Source: Sipunculus nudus (Eukaryota > Annelida > Sipuncula > Golfingiida > Sipunculidae). Taken from it: a stretch of DNA of 64,000 nucleotides. Shown here piece after piece: positions 45,478 to 59,015 of the stretch; position 1 is the first letter of the stretch; each line of letters starts with the position of its first letter. The DNA lies in the NCBI GenBank assembly GCA_026874595.1, contig CM049316.1, positions 9,538,839-9,602,838 of the forward strand, read 5' to 3'. Below the pieces are notes generated by a model that saw nothing but the letters and a program-made list of their open reading frames with translations, had not been told where the DNA came from and did no database searches. A program made the position numbers and the translations under genes.

Positions 45478-46990
45478 ATATAGGTGGCGCCACCAGTTTG
45501 CAGGAACTGATGAAACACTCCATGATCAATATGCCTGCAAAGAATCATGGAGATCAATGCATTAGTCATTCAGATACTGGAGCTTTTGTGTCAAATTTTT
45601 AATTATTCTGAGGGGTACTTACTACAAAGGATATGGGTAACAGAGACCTAATTTCATGTTTTCACAGAGACTTTTCATGAACCTCCCTTGATGTCAAGTT
45701 AGAAGAATCTAGGTCCAGCGGTTACGATTTGTGCCCTGTTAACAGATGACAGCTTCTTTGAAGGTCTCAAAAATAAAGAGCCACTTTGGAGCCACATAGC
45801 TCAAAGGATATGGGTAACAGAGACCAAATTTCAGGTTTTCAAGGAGACCTTTTATGGACCTCCCTGGATATTAAGTTTGAAGATTCCAGGTCCAGTGGTT
45901 ACGATTTGTGCCCTGTTAACAGATGACAGTTTCATTAAGGTTTGATAAAAAAGAGAAAAAATTTGTAAACATTTGAAAAAAAAACAGGTGGCGCAACCAG
46001 TTTGCAGGAAGTGATGGAACATCCCATGATCAATATTTATGCAAAGAATCATGGTGATCAATGCGTTAGTTATTCAGATACTTGAGCTTTTGTATCAAAG
46101 TTTGCATTATTCTTGGGGGGGGGGGGGTACTTCAGAGCCCAATAGCTCAAAGGATATGGGTAACAGAGACGAAATTTCAGCTTTTCAAGGAGATTTTTCA
46201 TGGACCTCCCTGGACCTCAAGTTTGAAGATTCCAGGTCCAGTGGTTATACTTTGTGCCTTTTTAACAGATGACAGTTTCATTGCAGGTCTGAGAAAAAGA
46301 GAAAAAAATTAGAAAAAATTGGAAAAAATATAGGTGGTACCACCAGTCTACAGGAATTGATGGAACATCCCATAATCAATATTCATGCAGAGAATCATGG
46401 TGATCAATGAAGTAGTTATTCAGATACTTGAGTTTTTGTATCAAATTTTGCATTATTCTAGGGGGTACTTTGGAGCACCATAGCTCAAAGGATATGGGTA
46501 ACAGAGACCTAATTTCAGGTTTTCAAGGAGATTTTTCATGGACCTCCCTGGATGTTAAGTTTGAAGATTCCAGGTCCAGTGGTTACGATTTGTGCCCTGT
46601 TAACAGATGACAGTTTCATTGCAGATCTGAAAAAAAGAGAAAAAAATTAGAAAAAATTGGAAAAAATACAGGTGGTGCCACCACTCTGCAGCAACTGATG
46701 GAACATCCCATGATCACTATTCATGCAAAGAATCATGGTGATAAATGCAGTAGTTATTCAGATACTTGAGCTTATGTATCAAATTTTGCATTATTCTGGG
46801 GGGTACTTTGGAGCCCAACAGCTCAAAGGATATGGGTAGCAGAGACCTAATTTCAGGTTTTCAAGGAGATTTTTTTATGGACCTCCCTGGGTGTCAAGTG
46901 AGAAGATTCCAGGTCCAGCGGTTACGATTTGTGCCCTGTTAACGGACGGCCGGACGGACGGCTGATGGACAAAGGGTGATCGCTATAGCT
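45478..46990 (+). repeat. Tandem array of about 340-bp units starting with GGTGGNNCCACC
   Basis: Units begin at about 45485 (GGTGGCGCCACC), 45988 (GGTGGCGCAACC), 46333 (GGTGGTACCACC) and 46670 (GGTGGTGCCACC), with a diverged one near 42803. Each continues with 'agtttgcaggaactgatg', 'ccatgatcaatat', 'aaggatatgggtaacagaga' and 'ggttacgatttgtgccctgttaac'. The first interval is longer (about 500 bp) because part of a unit is doubled. A 13-G run lies at 46115-46127. Confidence 0.8.
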
Positions 46991-49830
46991 CAAATGACTT
47001 TCAGTCAGCTGAGCTAAAAACCAGAACATCAACGCCTGAAACCAGTGACAGGAAAGAGAACCCTAGACTATAGTAGAGGTAGAAAGAAACTGATAATCAA
47101 ACTGAGAGGAATGTTGACAGAGATACTAATAGCAATTATTCTTTCTTGTTGTCTCAAGCTAATAAGCTGGATATTGGTTTGATAACTGTTACTCTGGGAG
47201 GAGTTGAGACAACAATGTTGATTGATTAAGGTTCTACAGCTAATTGGGTGGATAAAGAGACATGGAGTGACTTGAAAAGACAAAAGAATAAAGTGCATTT
47301 CACAGAAAGCAACTAAGAGATTATATCCATATAGTGCACCTAAGCGATCTGAGACCCTTGGAAAATTCTTGGTCAAGATTATAGCTGGAAACCAGTCAGT
47401 AGAAGCTGAATACTTAGTGATAAATGGTAAAGGCAGGTCACTTCTGGGTAAAGAGACTGCTGAGAGAATGAAAGTGCTTAGAGTTGGACTGAATGTCAAT
47501 ATGGTCAAGACACAAAACCAGAAGTCATTATTGACAGCACAGGACCTACATAAGTCATGTCAAGAGTGTTTCAAAGGTATTCTCCTTGATCCAAATGTAA
47601 AGCCTGTTGCACAGAGTCCTCGGAGGGTGCCATTTGGAATGAGGAGAAAGTTAGAAGCTAAAATAGATGAACTGCTCAAGTCAGATATCATTGAACCAGT
47701 GAAGGGACAGGCGCACCTGGGTGAGCCCAGATGTGATAGTACCCAAAAGTAATGATGACATTCGTCTGTGCATCGACATGAGGCAGGCTAATGCTGCAGT
47801 TATCAATGAACACCATCCAATGCCAACAGTAGATGAAATACTGCAGAAGATGAATGGAAGTACTGTGTTTTTGAAATTTGATCTAAAGAATGGCTTTCAT
47901 CAGTTTGAACTGGATGAGATATCACGCATGATCACCACTTTCTCATGTCACCTTGGTTTGTTCAGGTACAAACACTTACTCTTCGGCATTAGTTCAGCTC
48001 CCAAACTGTCCCAGCATGTGATACACCTGGCTATTGCTAAAACATATCAGATGATATGGTGGTCCATGGTTGTGACGCAGCTGAACATGAGTGCAGATTA
48101 GTCAAGGTCCTTTGTAGACTGAAGGAGGTTGGACTTACATTAAACTTTGACAAGTGTTTGTTCAGAATACCAGAGCTTGAATTTGTTGGCCATGTTTTCA
48201 GTAGTTTGGGAATCTCACAAACACAGGATCGTGTAAAAGCTGTTGCAGAAGGTAGAAGGCCAGAAACAGTTTCAGAAGTTTGCTGTTTCATGGGACTTGG
48301 GAAGATTTATAAGAAACCTTGCCACCATAGCAGAGCCCTTCAAAGATTGACCAGACAGTGAGAACCTTTAAGTTTGGGTCCTGAACAGGAGAAGTCCTTT
48401 CAGATACTGAGAGAGGCCCTGGTAAACTCAGAGAATATGGCATACTTTAGAAAAGTAGCAGAAACAAGAATTATTGTGGACGCAAGCCCAGTTGGACTTG
48501 GTGCGATATTAGTACAAAACCATGATGGCGAAGAACCAATTATCTGTTATGCCAGCAGAAGTCTGTCAAGTGTACAACACAGATATTCGCAGACAAAAAA
48601 AGAAGCTTTGGGCATTGTTTGGGCCTGTGAGAGATTTCACACATTTCTGTATGGAATCAAATTGGAAATAGTAACGGATCATAAGCCATTGATGTACAAA
48701 GCTGTCGGCACGCATTAAACGTTGGGATTTACGTTTACAACCATATGACTTCACAGTGAGACATATCCCAGGTAAAGAGATGTCGGCAGATGCACTCTCT
48801 AGACTGATCAACAATGCAGAGCACGAACAGACAGACACTGTAGAAGAATATGTGAGATTTATAGCTAAGGAGGCTACGCCCAGAAACTCCAGATTTGAGA
48901 AATAGAGCAAGCATCAGTGGAAGACAAAGTTTTGTCAAAAGTGAGAAATTGTGTCAAAACTGGGAACTTGTCAGAATTGCCAGCTGACTATAAATGTGTT
49001 AGAAATGAGGTGTGTGTTGTTGGCAAAGTAGTCTTGAGGGGAACTAGAATTGTGATTCCAGAGCTTATAAAGAAAAACAGGTTGTGTCCTTGGCACACAA
49101 AGGACACCAAGGTCTTGTAAAGGTCAAAGCATGGTTACGATCTATACTGTGTAGATCTTGCTATGATTGTCAGCTTGTTGGTCAATGGTCATACACTGAT
49201 CCAGTAAAACCAACTGAGTAACCAACACATCCTTGGTTAGATCTGGCTGCTGATTTGATTAGACCACTACCAGAGTGGATATTCGCAGCTGTTGATTATT
49301 ATAGTCGATTTTATGAGGTAGAAGTTTTGAGAACTACTACCTCTGACAAGCTGATCACGTCATTAGACAGAATGTTTATCACTCATGGCTATCTGATGTC
49401 ACTGAAAACAGATAACAGAGAAAATTTGATATCCGAGAGATTTGAATCATTCTTGCATGAATGTGGTACAGAACACAAGACTTACAACAACGCTTTGGCC
49501 TCAGGCAAATGGCAAAATAGAACCTTACAGCATTGAGCTTGATGATTCTGTGTTGGTGAAACAAACACAAACAAATAAGACCATTTTCAGTTACAGTCAA
49601 CCATATAATGTGCTTGACAAGAAAGGCTCAGTGATAAAGGCACAGAATGATGAAATAGAAACAGTTCATTCAGGAAGAAGATTCCATCATCCCAGATGGA
49701 TGGTGATGTATCCCATCAAATGAGTGAACAGGCAATCCAGGCTGAGGATATACAGGCATCAGCTCCTCAGCAAGTCAAGTCACCGGTGAACCTCGGTATA
49801 AGTTCAGACAGAATCGCAGAGCACCAAGTC

Positions 49831-51996
49831 ACCTAAAGGACTCCATAATACTTATGTTTGCGCGCATGCTAAAGTTTTTTTCTACTATTCTTAGTAATTC
49901 TTATCATTTGTTTCAGCATTCAATCACAATGACAGCTTGAATATGATAAGTAACTTATTATTCAGTTTAATTCTGATTATCACCACTCAGATATTATTGC
50001 TAATATCTCACAAACAATTCAAATTTAATATTCAACTTTCAAGTGTTGATATGTCCTAGCTGTTACCCTCACAATATCATGTGGTGAAACCTGGACCTTT
50101 TGACAAAACACAAAAATATTTTACTAAGAACCGTCATCTTTAATTCAAACTATACATCTTTGTGATAACAGTATTTCTTAAAATATAAATAGGGAGGAAC
50201 GTAGTGGCCATTCCCCATTTTGACACAAGTACAAGTCTATGGTAACTGAGACTAGTCAGGGAAATAGAGACTCGGAATGAAGTAAACACTGGCTTGCTGT
50301 TTTTTTATTTGAGTCAATGCTCACAGTGAGCAAGACTGTCTGTGGCCCTCCTAGAAGTTTGGCCCTTAAGATATGATACAAATAGGTGATGGTTGTGAAA
50401 TATGTCATAAAGACAGAAAACTTGGTCGCAATCCAGTTGTAGGACTTCCATTGGCATCTTATTCAATGAAACTGTAGCTGGAGAAGTGCATGATCTTCCT
50501 CCTAGTCTATGGCATCTGCACATTGATGTGTAGAAGAATACAAGTCTATTTCAAGACCAGAACAGATCTGTTGTGAGACTAGAACCAGTGTGATGTAAGA
50601 CTCAATCAATCTATTGTATGCCAATACCAGTCTTCTGGAACAAAAATCTCTAGAAGCTTGAAAAAAGGAAATAATGTTCAATCATGCTGTTAGTGATTTA
50701 TCAATGCTGCTTGTGTGAACAATCCCCATCATATTGTGGCAGGCGTCAAAGAGATTAGTTTTTTGCTCCGCCAATAGATGTCAACTCCGGTCAGTAGTTA
50801 ACAGTTTTTAATGACTGCGCATCATGTTATGCCCAAGAGGAAGTGTTAAGTCAAAAATTCACCAGAAGGCACATGGTTTGCGCGCTGTTTGTGAAAATTG
50901 TAATTGTTTCTCTAATTTAGATTGGTACAGCTGAGATCGACCCAGATGGGGTACATAGTTCATTTTATTTGATGTCATTTATACTTTATTCCTGGAAATA
51001 CGTGGTTAAAGACATTATATTTACAGGAGATTATAAGACTGCGTTAGCGTTCTTAAACTGGCATGAAATGGCCATGCAGTTTGTTAATGCCCGCCATGAA
51101 ACATTTTGTAGCAAACAGACCTTCTCTCATGATGATGTTAACTGCATGGTTCATTCACATAGCATGATGGCATAGGTGTTAAATAAATTAGTAATAATAA
51201 CTTATTAACACCATACAGGGGAAGAGTAACATGTCGGTGTTACATTTAAATAATGTTGGAGAATTGATGGTTTAGATGTCAGATATGGACGAGTAAAGCA
51301 TCATAGTATATTGGTCCTTTCATATGTCATTTGACAGCACCTGATCCAAGGTGTTGGTGCCAGCTCAGGAGTCACACTCCAGTCCAGTAGATCCTTATGT
51401 GCTGTATCCGGCGGCTGTATAGGCTGTGTGCTGGTATAACATGTGAAGTTATTTGATACCAGTATAGGGTTTATAGATTAGGCGTATGTGTAATATGCTG
51501 CAGTTGGAGCATTCAGTAAAATTCAGTAACACTCCATAACACACTGTAATACTTATTATTTATTTGTGAATTAATTGTTTATTTAGCAAATATCACAGTT
51601 GTTAAACATATTGTATACTCTGAAAGAGTTATGTTTGTGTGGACTAAAACATGTACTTTAATACTTCATTACTTAGGTAATAAGAGTCATCATTTTACTG
51701 TACATTGTTATGTGTTTTTTAATGGTCATGTGATTTTGGTTATTTGTAATACATTTTTGTAATACCTTTTGCTTGTTTATCATGTCTATTTGGCACTTTG
51801 TGTTCATGAGCTGTGTTCGCCCAAGACAAACTGCTACCATATTTTGTGTATTTTCAATAGGAGCAAGCCACAACCACAGACATGGACACATGTACTACTT
51901 CTCCATGTGTATGTGGAACATCATATATATGAGCAATAAACTGTTCTGGTCACAGCAGCATGAGTTTTGTTGTGTAGATCACTGTAAAGTTGTTAC
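49831..51996. other. Non-coding stretch, probably including an LTR remnant at its right end
   Basis: No supported gene. A patch at about 50755-50890 is slightly GC-richer (CTCCGCCAATAGATGTCAAC, TGACTGCGCATCATG). The right end contains AATAAA (about 51936) followed by a T/G-rich stretch and TTACA, like the 3' end of an LTR. The left limit of that LTR could not be fixed. Confidence 0.4.
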
Positions 51997-52022
51997 ATGA
52001 ATTTGGTGGCAGCGGGTGGGAT
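51930..52022 (+). mobile_element. LTR end plus tRNA-Leu-type primer site of an otherwise lost retroelement
   Basis: TGGTGGCAGCGGGTGGGAT (52004-52022) is nearly the same as the primer site of the two-LTR Gypsy copy at 53402, with one extra G. It follows TGTTACA (51997) a few bases away, and AATAAA upstream. No gag or pol follows before the next LTR at 53067. This is a small fossil, age unknown. Confidence 0.45.
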
Positions 52023-53062
52023 GCTGTGGAGATGTTCTGATAATGGCTGGCGGGAGATTGCTGCTGTGAGATGTCTGACAGAGACATCTGTATGGAACTT
52101 GTGGAATTCTTGCCAGTGGTGATCGGGCCCGTAGCAGCAGTGACTGATCTGGACTTTGCAGTGGATTGCTGGATTTTGTGGCTTTTCCCATCTTACAGAT
52201 TGTGTGCACAGTTGTCGTTACTGGTTTTGATTTTAAAGGGTAACACTGATTTAATAAAGAGCTACCCTTTATTTAAACTGTGATTTGATGCTGTGAGGAC
52301 TGTTTCAAAAGTGACTAGCAGAAGTTTTTTCCATGTTTACACATGTGGACAGTGGGAGATGATGCCAGTAGTAATACGTACTACATTTTAGTATTATGCT
52401 GTAACTGGAGTCTTATCAAGAGAGAACTGATCATTTAACAGAGTTTAAGGTCTGGACTTTAATGTACTCATTTGATGCTGAAGTCATATATAGTTAATGT
52501 TTATACTTATAGTGCATGTAATGTTTTATTCCCTGCAGAGAACACAACTTGCATTCTAATATTCACATGGTAAGTGGTTCTTGGTATAACAACTGATGCA
52601 ACATTATGTTAATATATTATGCCCATGATGCAACCTTGTATTAGTGTATTATGCCAATACAGTACAGGTCATTGATAACTGGTCAAAGCTGATTTTTAAG
52701 TGAATCAGGTTTTTATGATTAATGTTACCACAACTTGATATGTTTTAGAAAAGATGTTTAAATCTCTTTGATATAATGTCTGAGGTACTCTGTCAAATGC
52801 TTTCGCTTGATAGTGGTTCAATGTTTGATTTGCTCATATATTATGTGCTGACAACCAGGTTTAGTAGTGATAGGTTGTCAATGTTGATATTGTTCAGTTG
52901 TGCTGGCAGTATAGGAGAGCCAGGGATGCATTTTTTTACAGCATTAATGACTGTTCATCCATACCAGACAGCAGTACAGGTATGTTGCGCCAGATGTGGT
53001 GTGTTTACAATGTCAGGTGGAACTAAAACACTGATATACTGAAGACATATGGTCATACATTG
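52023..53062. other. Non-coding stretch left of the two-LTR Gypsy copy
   Basis: AT-rich with a frame of 88 codons (52776-53042) that I do not recognise. It may be leftover internal sequence of the retroelement whose primer site lies at 52004, or plain flanking DNA. Nothing else is seen. Confidence 0.4.
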
Positions 53063-53066
53063 ATAC

Positions 53067-53400
53067 TGTAATGATTTTATATCTAATAGCAGTGAGGAAT
53101 CTGTATACCAGTAGATAATTGAGTGGTCTTAATTGATTACAGCAGGCAGCTGGGAACCCCTGCTGTGAGGTGACAGTGACCAGCTTGTGTGTACTGGTGC
53201 CCCAGGCTCGCAGGGGTCACCCAGACGATAACAGGCCTGTTGCTGACATGATAGATTAGGGGGCGTGTATGTGTGATATATCCATGTATACAGAGGTGGG
53301 GTCCTCACCTGGCAGTGTATCTTTGATTGTTGACCAGTAAAGACCTAGTAGAAAACCAGCAGTGCTTTTCTTCTGTTTGTGAACTCGGTTGCACGTTACA
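53067..53400 (+). repeat. 5' LTR of the Gypsy copy
   Basis: 334 bp with TG...CA ends. It is followed at once by the tRNA-Leu primer site and is nearly identical to 60535-60868. Confidence 0.93.
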
Positions 53401-53401
53401 T

Positions 53402-53419
53402 TGGTGGCAGCGGTGGGAT
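53402..53419 (+). promoter_or_regulatory. tRNA-Leu primer-binding site
   Basis: TGGTGGCAGCGGTGGGAT is complementary to ATCCCACCGCTGCCACCA. That is the 3' end, including CCA, of animal tRNA-Leu (AAG/TAG type) as I remember it. It lies one base after the 5' LTR, the expected place. Confidence 0.75.
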
Positions 53420-56400
53420 ATATTACCCAGAAAACATGTCTAGTGATGAAGAAGTTGTGTTTAAGCAGACTGTTGACACAAATGAAGTGAAACAATCGCC
53501 CCAAGTGTCAGGGGACTGGTTTGATGGACTGGAAGAAAGACTCTGAAATAAGGTGGGGGAACAACTGGAAAACATGTGGCTGAAAGTAGATCATGTAGCC
53601 AGGAAGATGTCGGAGAAACATGATGCACTCCTACACCTAGAAAAACAACAAGGTGGTAGTAAATCAGAAGGTCTGGACGATACTGATACAAAGCATCCTG
53701 TTGTAGTTTGGACAACACCTATGGTTAAAACAACAGTAAGACCACCCCTTTATGATATGAGTAGCCCATGGGAGGACTACGAAACACAGTTTGGTATCAT
53801 ATCAGACATAAATGCCTGGAAAACAGAAGAAAAAGCTATGCATTTAGCTGCAAGCCTAGCAGGTCCAGCTCGTGGAGTTTTAGCAGACTTTGATCAGCCT
53901 GGACAGCGTAATTATGACAGCCATTGTGACAGCCATGCGTTCAAGGTATGGAGTAGATCAGCAGGCTGAACTCTTCCGTGCATAGATGAAAACTCTTGTC
54001 AGGAGACGGGACGAAAGCCTACAGGAGCTGGCACAAAATATCAAAAGACTAACAAGGATGGCTTACCCAGATGCTACGACGAAACTTCGGGATAGGCTGG
54101 CATGTGACCATTTTGTGGATGCCATACCTGACAGGGATACACGCTGGAAAATTAAACAATCTCGCCCCACTTCATTTGAGGAAACTTTAAAAATCGCAAT
54201 GGAGTTGGAGGCTTTCCAGCAAGCAGAAAGTCAAGATGGGAGACAAATAAGGGCAGCACATCCTCAAGTAAGTACAGCACACACCCCACATCTTAAAGAC
54301 ACAATAAGGCAAGTACTACAAGAAGAACTGAGAAATATGAGAATCAGAGACAGTCCAAATAAGAATGTCGCCTGTTGGGAATGTGTTGTAGTTGGCCACA
54401 TTCGTCGTAATTGTCCCCATATCCGAAGACAGAGAACAGATAACAGACAAGTGCAGCAGGGAAACGACCAAATGTCAAGTTCACAGGCCGAAACTTGACA
54501 GGACAGGAGGCAATAAATTCTGTATTGCCCGAATTTAGGCCTACGGCACCCCATGCTAAAACCAGTACCCTGGACTCTATAGGTGATGGGCTATTTATCA
54601 GTGGCAACATTGAAGAAATTCCGGTCTCTTTCTTGATTGATACAGGTGCCAATATTAGCATAATAAGATCCGATGTATATCAAAACATCAGTGAACAAAC
54701 AAGACCTGAACTCACAGCTGTGAATAGCCACCTTATCTCTGCAACTGGACAGACTTCTCCATTTTTGGGTCATGGCTGCTTCAATTTTTCCATGGGTAAA
54801 CAAACACTGAAACAAAGATTTTGGTTGGCGGATATACAAAATGAGGTGATATTAGGTCTGGATTTTCTATCACAGCCATTTTGTGACCTTTCTGTCAGGG
54901 AAAATCAGCTATTGGTCAATGGTGAAATTTTACCTCTATCACGGACTGCATCAAATGCTCCTGCAGTGTGTCGAGTGTCTGTCGCGGAAACTACTGTTAT
55001 TCCACCAAACAGTGAGGTGATTTTACCTGGAAAAATTACTGATGGTAAAGAGGTAAAGAGACTAACTGGGTCCAAACCACATGTGTTATAGAACCTTGTC
55101 CCAGATTCCAAGAAAAGTGTAACCTGCTTCTTGCTAAAGCTGTTGTGGATTCTGGCAATAAAGTGATTAAGAGGGTTATGAATTTGACCAATGAACCAAA
55201 GACAATTTATACTAATACCTTTGCTGCTTTCTGTGAACCAGTTACAAGTGTAACAAATACAAGTGAGAGTCAGACAACCAAAATTGAAAGTAACCATTCA
55301 TCTGTCCCTGGCCATCTGGAAGAACTGATAGCCGAAACTGGATAATGCTTATCTAGTGATAAGAAAGATAAAGTGACACAACTTATCCTACAATACTGTG
55401 ATGTGTTTGCGGCCTCTTCTGAAGAACTTGGTCAAACAAACTTAACAAAACACAAGATCAACACAGGTTCAGCTCCACCCATTAGACAACCAGCAAGATG
55501 CCTGCCTTTACATAAACGTGAACAAGCGACAAATGAACTAGACAAAATGTTGAAAAAGGGAATTGTAGAACCTTCAAGGAGTCCGTGGGCCTCTCTCATT
55601 GTTTTGGTGACCAAGCGTGATGGATCTGTAAGGTTCTGTGTTGATTATCGCCGACTGAATGATGTGACCATGAAAGATGCTTATCCCCTTCCGTGAATAG
55701 ATATGTCTTTAGATGCTCTCTCTGGATCAAAATGGTTTTCTACATTGGATCTTCAAAGTGGATATTGGCAGGTGGAAATGGACGAGAATGATCGTGAGAA
55801 AACAGCTTTTACTATTGGTGATGGGGGGCTCTATCAATTTACTGTCATGCCATTCGGCTTGACCAATGCTCCAGCAACTTTTGAACGATTAATGGAACGG
55901 GTTTTAGCAGGCTTATTATGGAATGTGTGTTTGGTTTACCTGGATGACATAATAGTCCATGCGGAAACCTTCACTGATGCAATAACAAGGCTTGAACTTG
56001 TGTTCAAAAGACTATATGCAGCGGGCCTCAAACTCAGTCCAAAGAAATGTAAATTTTTTCAAAGGCGGGTGTCATTTCTGGGCCATGTGGTTGGTGAGGA
56101 AGGACTAGAAACAGACACAAATAAAATAACCGCGGTCTGAGATTGGCCAGTTCCATCAAACGTAACCCAGCTTCATAGTTTCCTGGGCTTATGTTCCTAC
56201 TACAGGCGTTTTGTGCAAAACTTTGCGACCATTGCAGCACCATTACATCGGTTGAGTGAACGCGGATGTAAATACAGATGGTCAAATGAATGTCAAGAAG
56301 GTTTTGATAAACTCAAGTCAATTCTCACAAAAGCGCCAATTCTGGCGTATCCAGTATTGGGCAAACAGTTCATACTGGATACAGATGCAAGCAAATGTGG

Positions 56401-58091
56401 ACTAGGTGCTGTGTTATCACAAATTCAAAATGGAGAGGAACGTGTTGTGTCTTATTACAGCAGAACTTTAACAAAAGCTGAGCGCAACTATTGTGTAACT
56501 CGCAGAGAGCTGCTTGCTTTAGTAAAAGCAGTGCGTCACCATCACCATTACCTATACGGGCACAAATTTCACATCCGCACAGATTATGGTTCGTGTCAGT
56601 GGCTATTGAGATTCAAGCAACCTGAGGGTCAGTTGGCCAGATGGTTAGAAATACTCGGGACTTATGATTTTGAGGTAACTTATCGACCTGGAATTAGACA
56701 CAACGATTCTCTTTCGCGCCGACTCTGTGCAACAGATCTTTGTGTTCACTGCGAGCGGGCTGAAACAAAATAAGAAAAAGGAAATGGTGAGCCAGTGCGA
56801 CAAGCAAGGGTTGTTCAAAAGCCTACATCATCAACTTGCAAGTATGCAATATTCACAAATATTCTACAGTTTTCATACTGACCTGGCTATGCATGAAAAG
56901 CTCCCTCAGCCAATTAGTTACAACATGTAAGATCAGTGATAATAGAGAAAATAAATGTGCTGCCTTAACAAGAAGCCAGAAAAGGGATCACTGTCATGAT
57001 GAACCGTGGGTCCAGACATGGACAAACATAGAGCTACGAGATGCCCAGTTAAATGACCGTGAGCTGTGTGAAGTGATTGCCTGGAAGGAGGCTAACACAG
57101 AGAGACCAGCATGGTCAGAGGTGTCCTCAGCCGGCCCTAAGTTAAAGTCATACTGGTCCCAGTGGGAGCTGCTTGTGATAAGGGATGGTGTATTATATCG
57201 GCAGTGGGAGTCTGTGTCTGGTGAGAGCTTCACATACAAATTAGTGGTCCCAATGGATTTAAGGCCTACTGTTTTAAAGCAGCTTCATAATTCAATCACT
57301 GGTGGTCATCTGGGGGTTAATAAAACATTAGCTAAGATCAGAGACAGATACCACTGGGTTGGTCTGCGAACAGATGTGGAAAAGTGGTGTAGGCAATGTG
57401 AGACTTGTGCTAAAAGGAAGAAAGCAACTCGGTCAGGTAAGGCACCAATGCAGACATATAATGTGGGTGCTCCCATGGAAAGAACTGCCATTGATATCCT
57501 AGGACCCCTCCCTGAAAGTGCACAAGGAAATAGGTTTATCCTTGTGGTATCTGATTATTTTACAAAGTGGACTGAAGCATGTTTAAAAAATCAAGAAGCT
57601 TCAACAGTCGCTGATGTGTTGGTTAAGCAGTACTTTTCGAGGTTTGGATTGCCATCACAGCTACATTCCAATCAAGGTAGGAATTTTGAAGCCAAATTGT
57701 TTAAGGAGATGTGTCAGCTTCTTGATATTGACAAGACGCGTACCACAGCCCTTCACCCACAATCTGATGGCATGGTGGAACGGTTTAATAGAATTTTAGA
57801 AGACATGCTATCAAAATATGTAAATTAAAATCAAAGGGACTGGGATGAACACTTGTCTTTGCTTATGATGACCTACCGCTCTTCTGTTCATGAAACCACT
57901 GGTCATACACCATGCCAGCTAATGCGGGGCAGAAATCCAAAACTTCCCATTGATGTGGTAATGGGCAGTCCTGTAGAACCAACTGTGAATGATGTGTCAG
58001 AGTATGTGTACTCACTACAGCAGGGAATGTCAAAAATACATGAATTTGCGTGGCAAAATATTAAATCCATGTCGGACAAACAGAAAAAGAA

Positions 58092-59015
58092 CTAGAATAC
58101 GGGTAGTCGACAAGCGACTACTTGTATCCGCCTAACTCAGAGTGGAACGGGTGAAGTGTTGCATATCAGCATGGATGTCTGCAGCCAAATTGTGTATGTA
58201 GGTTGCGCTACCTACCAAAAAATCCAGAAAGCCGTCCAAGTTGTATACATATGCAAAATTTAAGGCAGATAAGTCAAACCACTATATTGTATATGAGTGA
58301 TTTTTGCCCTTGGCAGACAAACAGATGGACGCTGTGCAAAAAAGGGTTGCAGGTGGCGCCACCAGTTTAGCGTATGATAAAGAGCTTTGTGAGAACTATA
58401 CACATGCAAAATTTTGGCCCAATTGGTCAAACGGTTCCCTAGATATGAGCTTGGATGTCTGCAGCGTAAACGTGAATGTAGGTGGCGCCACCTGTCATAA
58501 AATCAGAAAAGCTATCCAGGATGTATAAGCTTGCAGAATTTCAGGTGAATTAGTCAAACCACTGCAGAGATATGAGTGATTTTAACCCAAGGCAGACGAA
58601 CAGCTGGACACCGTGCAAACATGGTTGCAGGTGGCGCCACCATTTTTTGTGTATGTTATAAAGCTCTCCAAGGGCTACATTTGTGCAAAAAAATTTTCCT
58701 GATCAATCAAACGGTTCCTGAGATATGAGCTTGGATGTCTGCAGCGTAAACATGAATGTAGGTGGCGCCACCTGTCATAAAATCAGACGCACAAACGGAC
58801 GCAGAGCGCAGAGGAAAGGTCAGAGGTCAAAACAAAATCGGGGCGCAGCAGTTCACATGTGACCCGAACATAATCCCGGGTTTCGGAAAATGCCGCCCAG
58901 CGGTTACGGAGGAGTTCTCCGGACACCTACGCGGCGGCGGCGGCGGCGGCAGCGGCGGCGGCGGCGGCGACCAGCTGAAAACATAGTATCCGCAAAACTC
59001 TGTTTTGGCGGATAC
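58092..59015 (+). mobile_element. HINE/DINE-type element inserted in the Gypsy integrase region (+ orientation)
   Basis: Starts CTAGAATACGGGTAGTCGAC and ends GTTTTGGCGGATAC, with AA outside both ends (58090-58091, 59016-59017). It is 924 bp. GTATCCGCC about 25 bp inside the left end mirrors the exact right end, and the right end folds into a hairpin. Near the left end GTAGTCG/CGACTAC also forms a small hairpin. GGTGGCGCCACC palindromes occur at about 58351, 58480, 58629 and 58758, with a degenerate one at 58201, alternating about 150 and 129 bp. A (GGC)n tract lies at about 58930-58970. It encodes no transposition protein. The family is the same as at 21296-22474. Confidence 0.7.

Larger units (their letters stand above)
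42595..47020 (+). repeat. Composite block of dispersed tandem repeats with TCAGCTGA borders
   Basis: The left border, AACAAGTGGCC to CATGACGCTCAGCTGA (about 42595-42631), and the right border, TCAGTCAGCTGAGCTAAAAA (ending 47020), enclose 4.4 kb of non-coding repeats. Inner borders at 43124-43160, 43612-43631 and about 45450-45470 show that several units are stacked or nested. Before each right border come GTCCGTC/GACGGAC-rich pieces and a 'cgctatagc' phrase. The same borders in reverse enclose the intron 3 repeat of CENPT. I infer a molluscan-type dispersed repeat that inserted into the Gypsy fossil. The mechanism is unknown. Confidence 0.6.
42086..49830 (+). mobile_element. Broken Ty3/Gypsy fossil split by a 4.4-kb block of repeats
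   Basis: Gag-like sequence (about 42090-42330, FVSRLKKQLFKCDF) and a zinc knuckle (CYNCGREGHIA, about 42487) are followed by inserted repeats (42595-47020). Pol then resumes: protease remnant (about 47160-47480), reverse transcriptase (about 47580-48200, FDLKNGFHQFELD), RNase H (about 48430-48830, VDASPVGLGAILVQ) and integrase (about 49240-49560). The pol proteins look like the K02A2.6-type Gypsy group. There are roughly ten breaks besides the insertion. No flanking LTR pair was recognised. Confidence 0.8.

Noticed and set aside
52776-53042. 88-codon frame with hydrophobic start as a host membrane protein
   Set aside because: No conserved motif and no splice or promoter context. It lies between two retroelement pieces.
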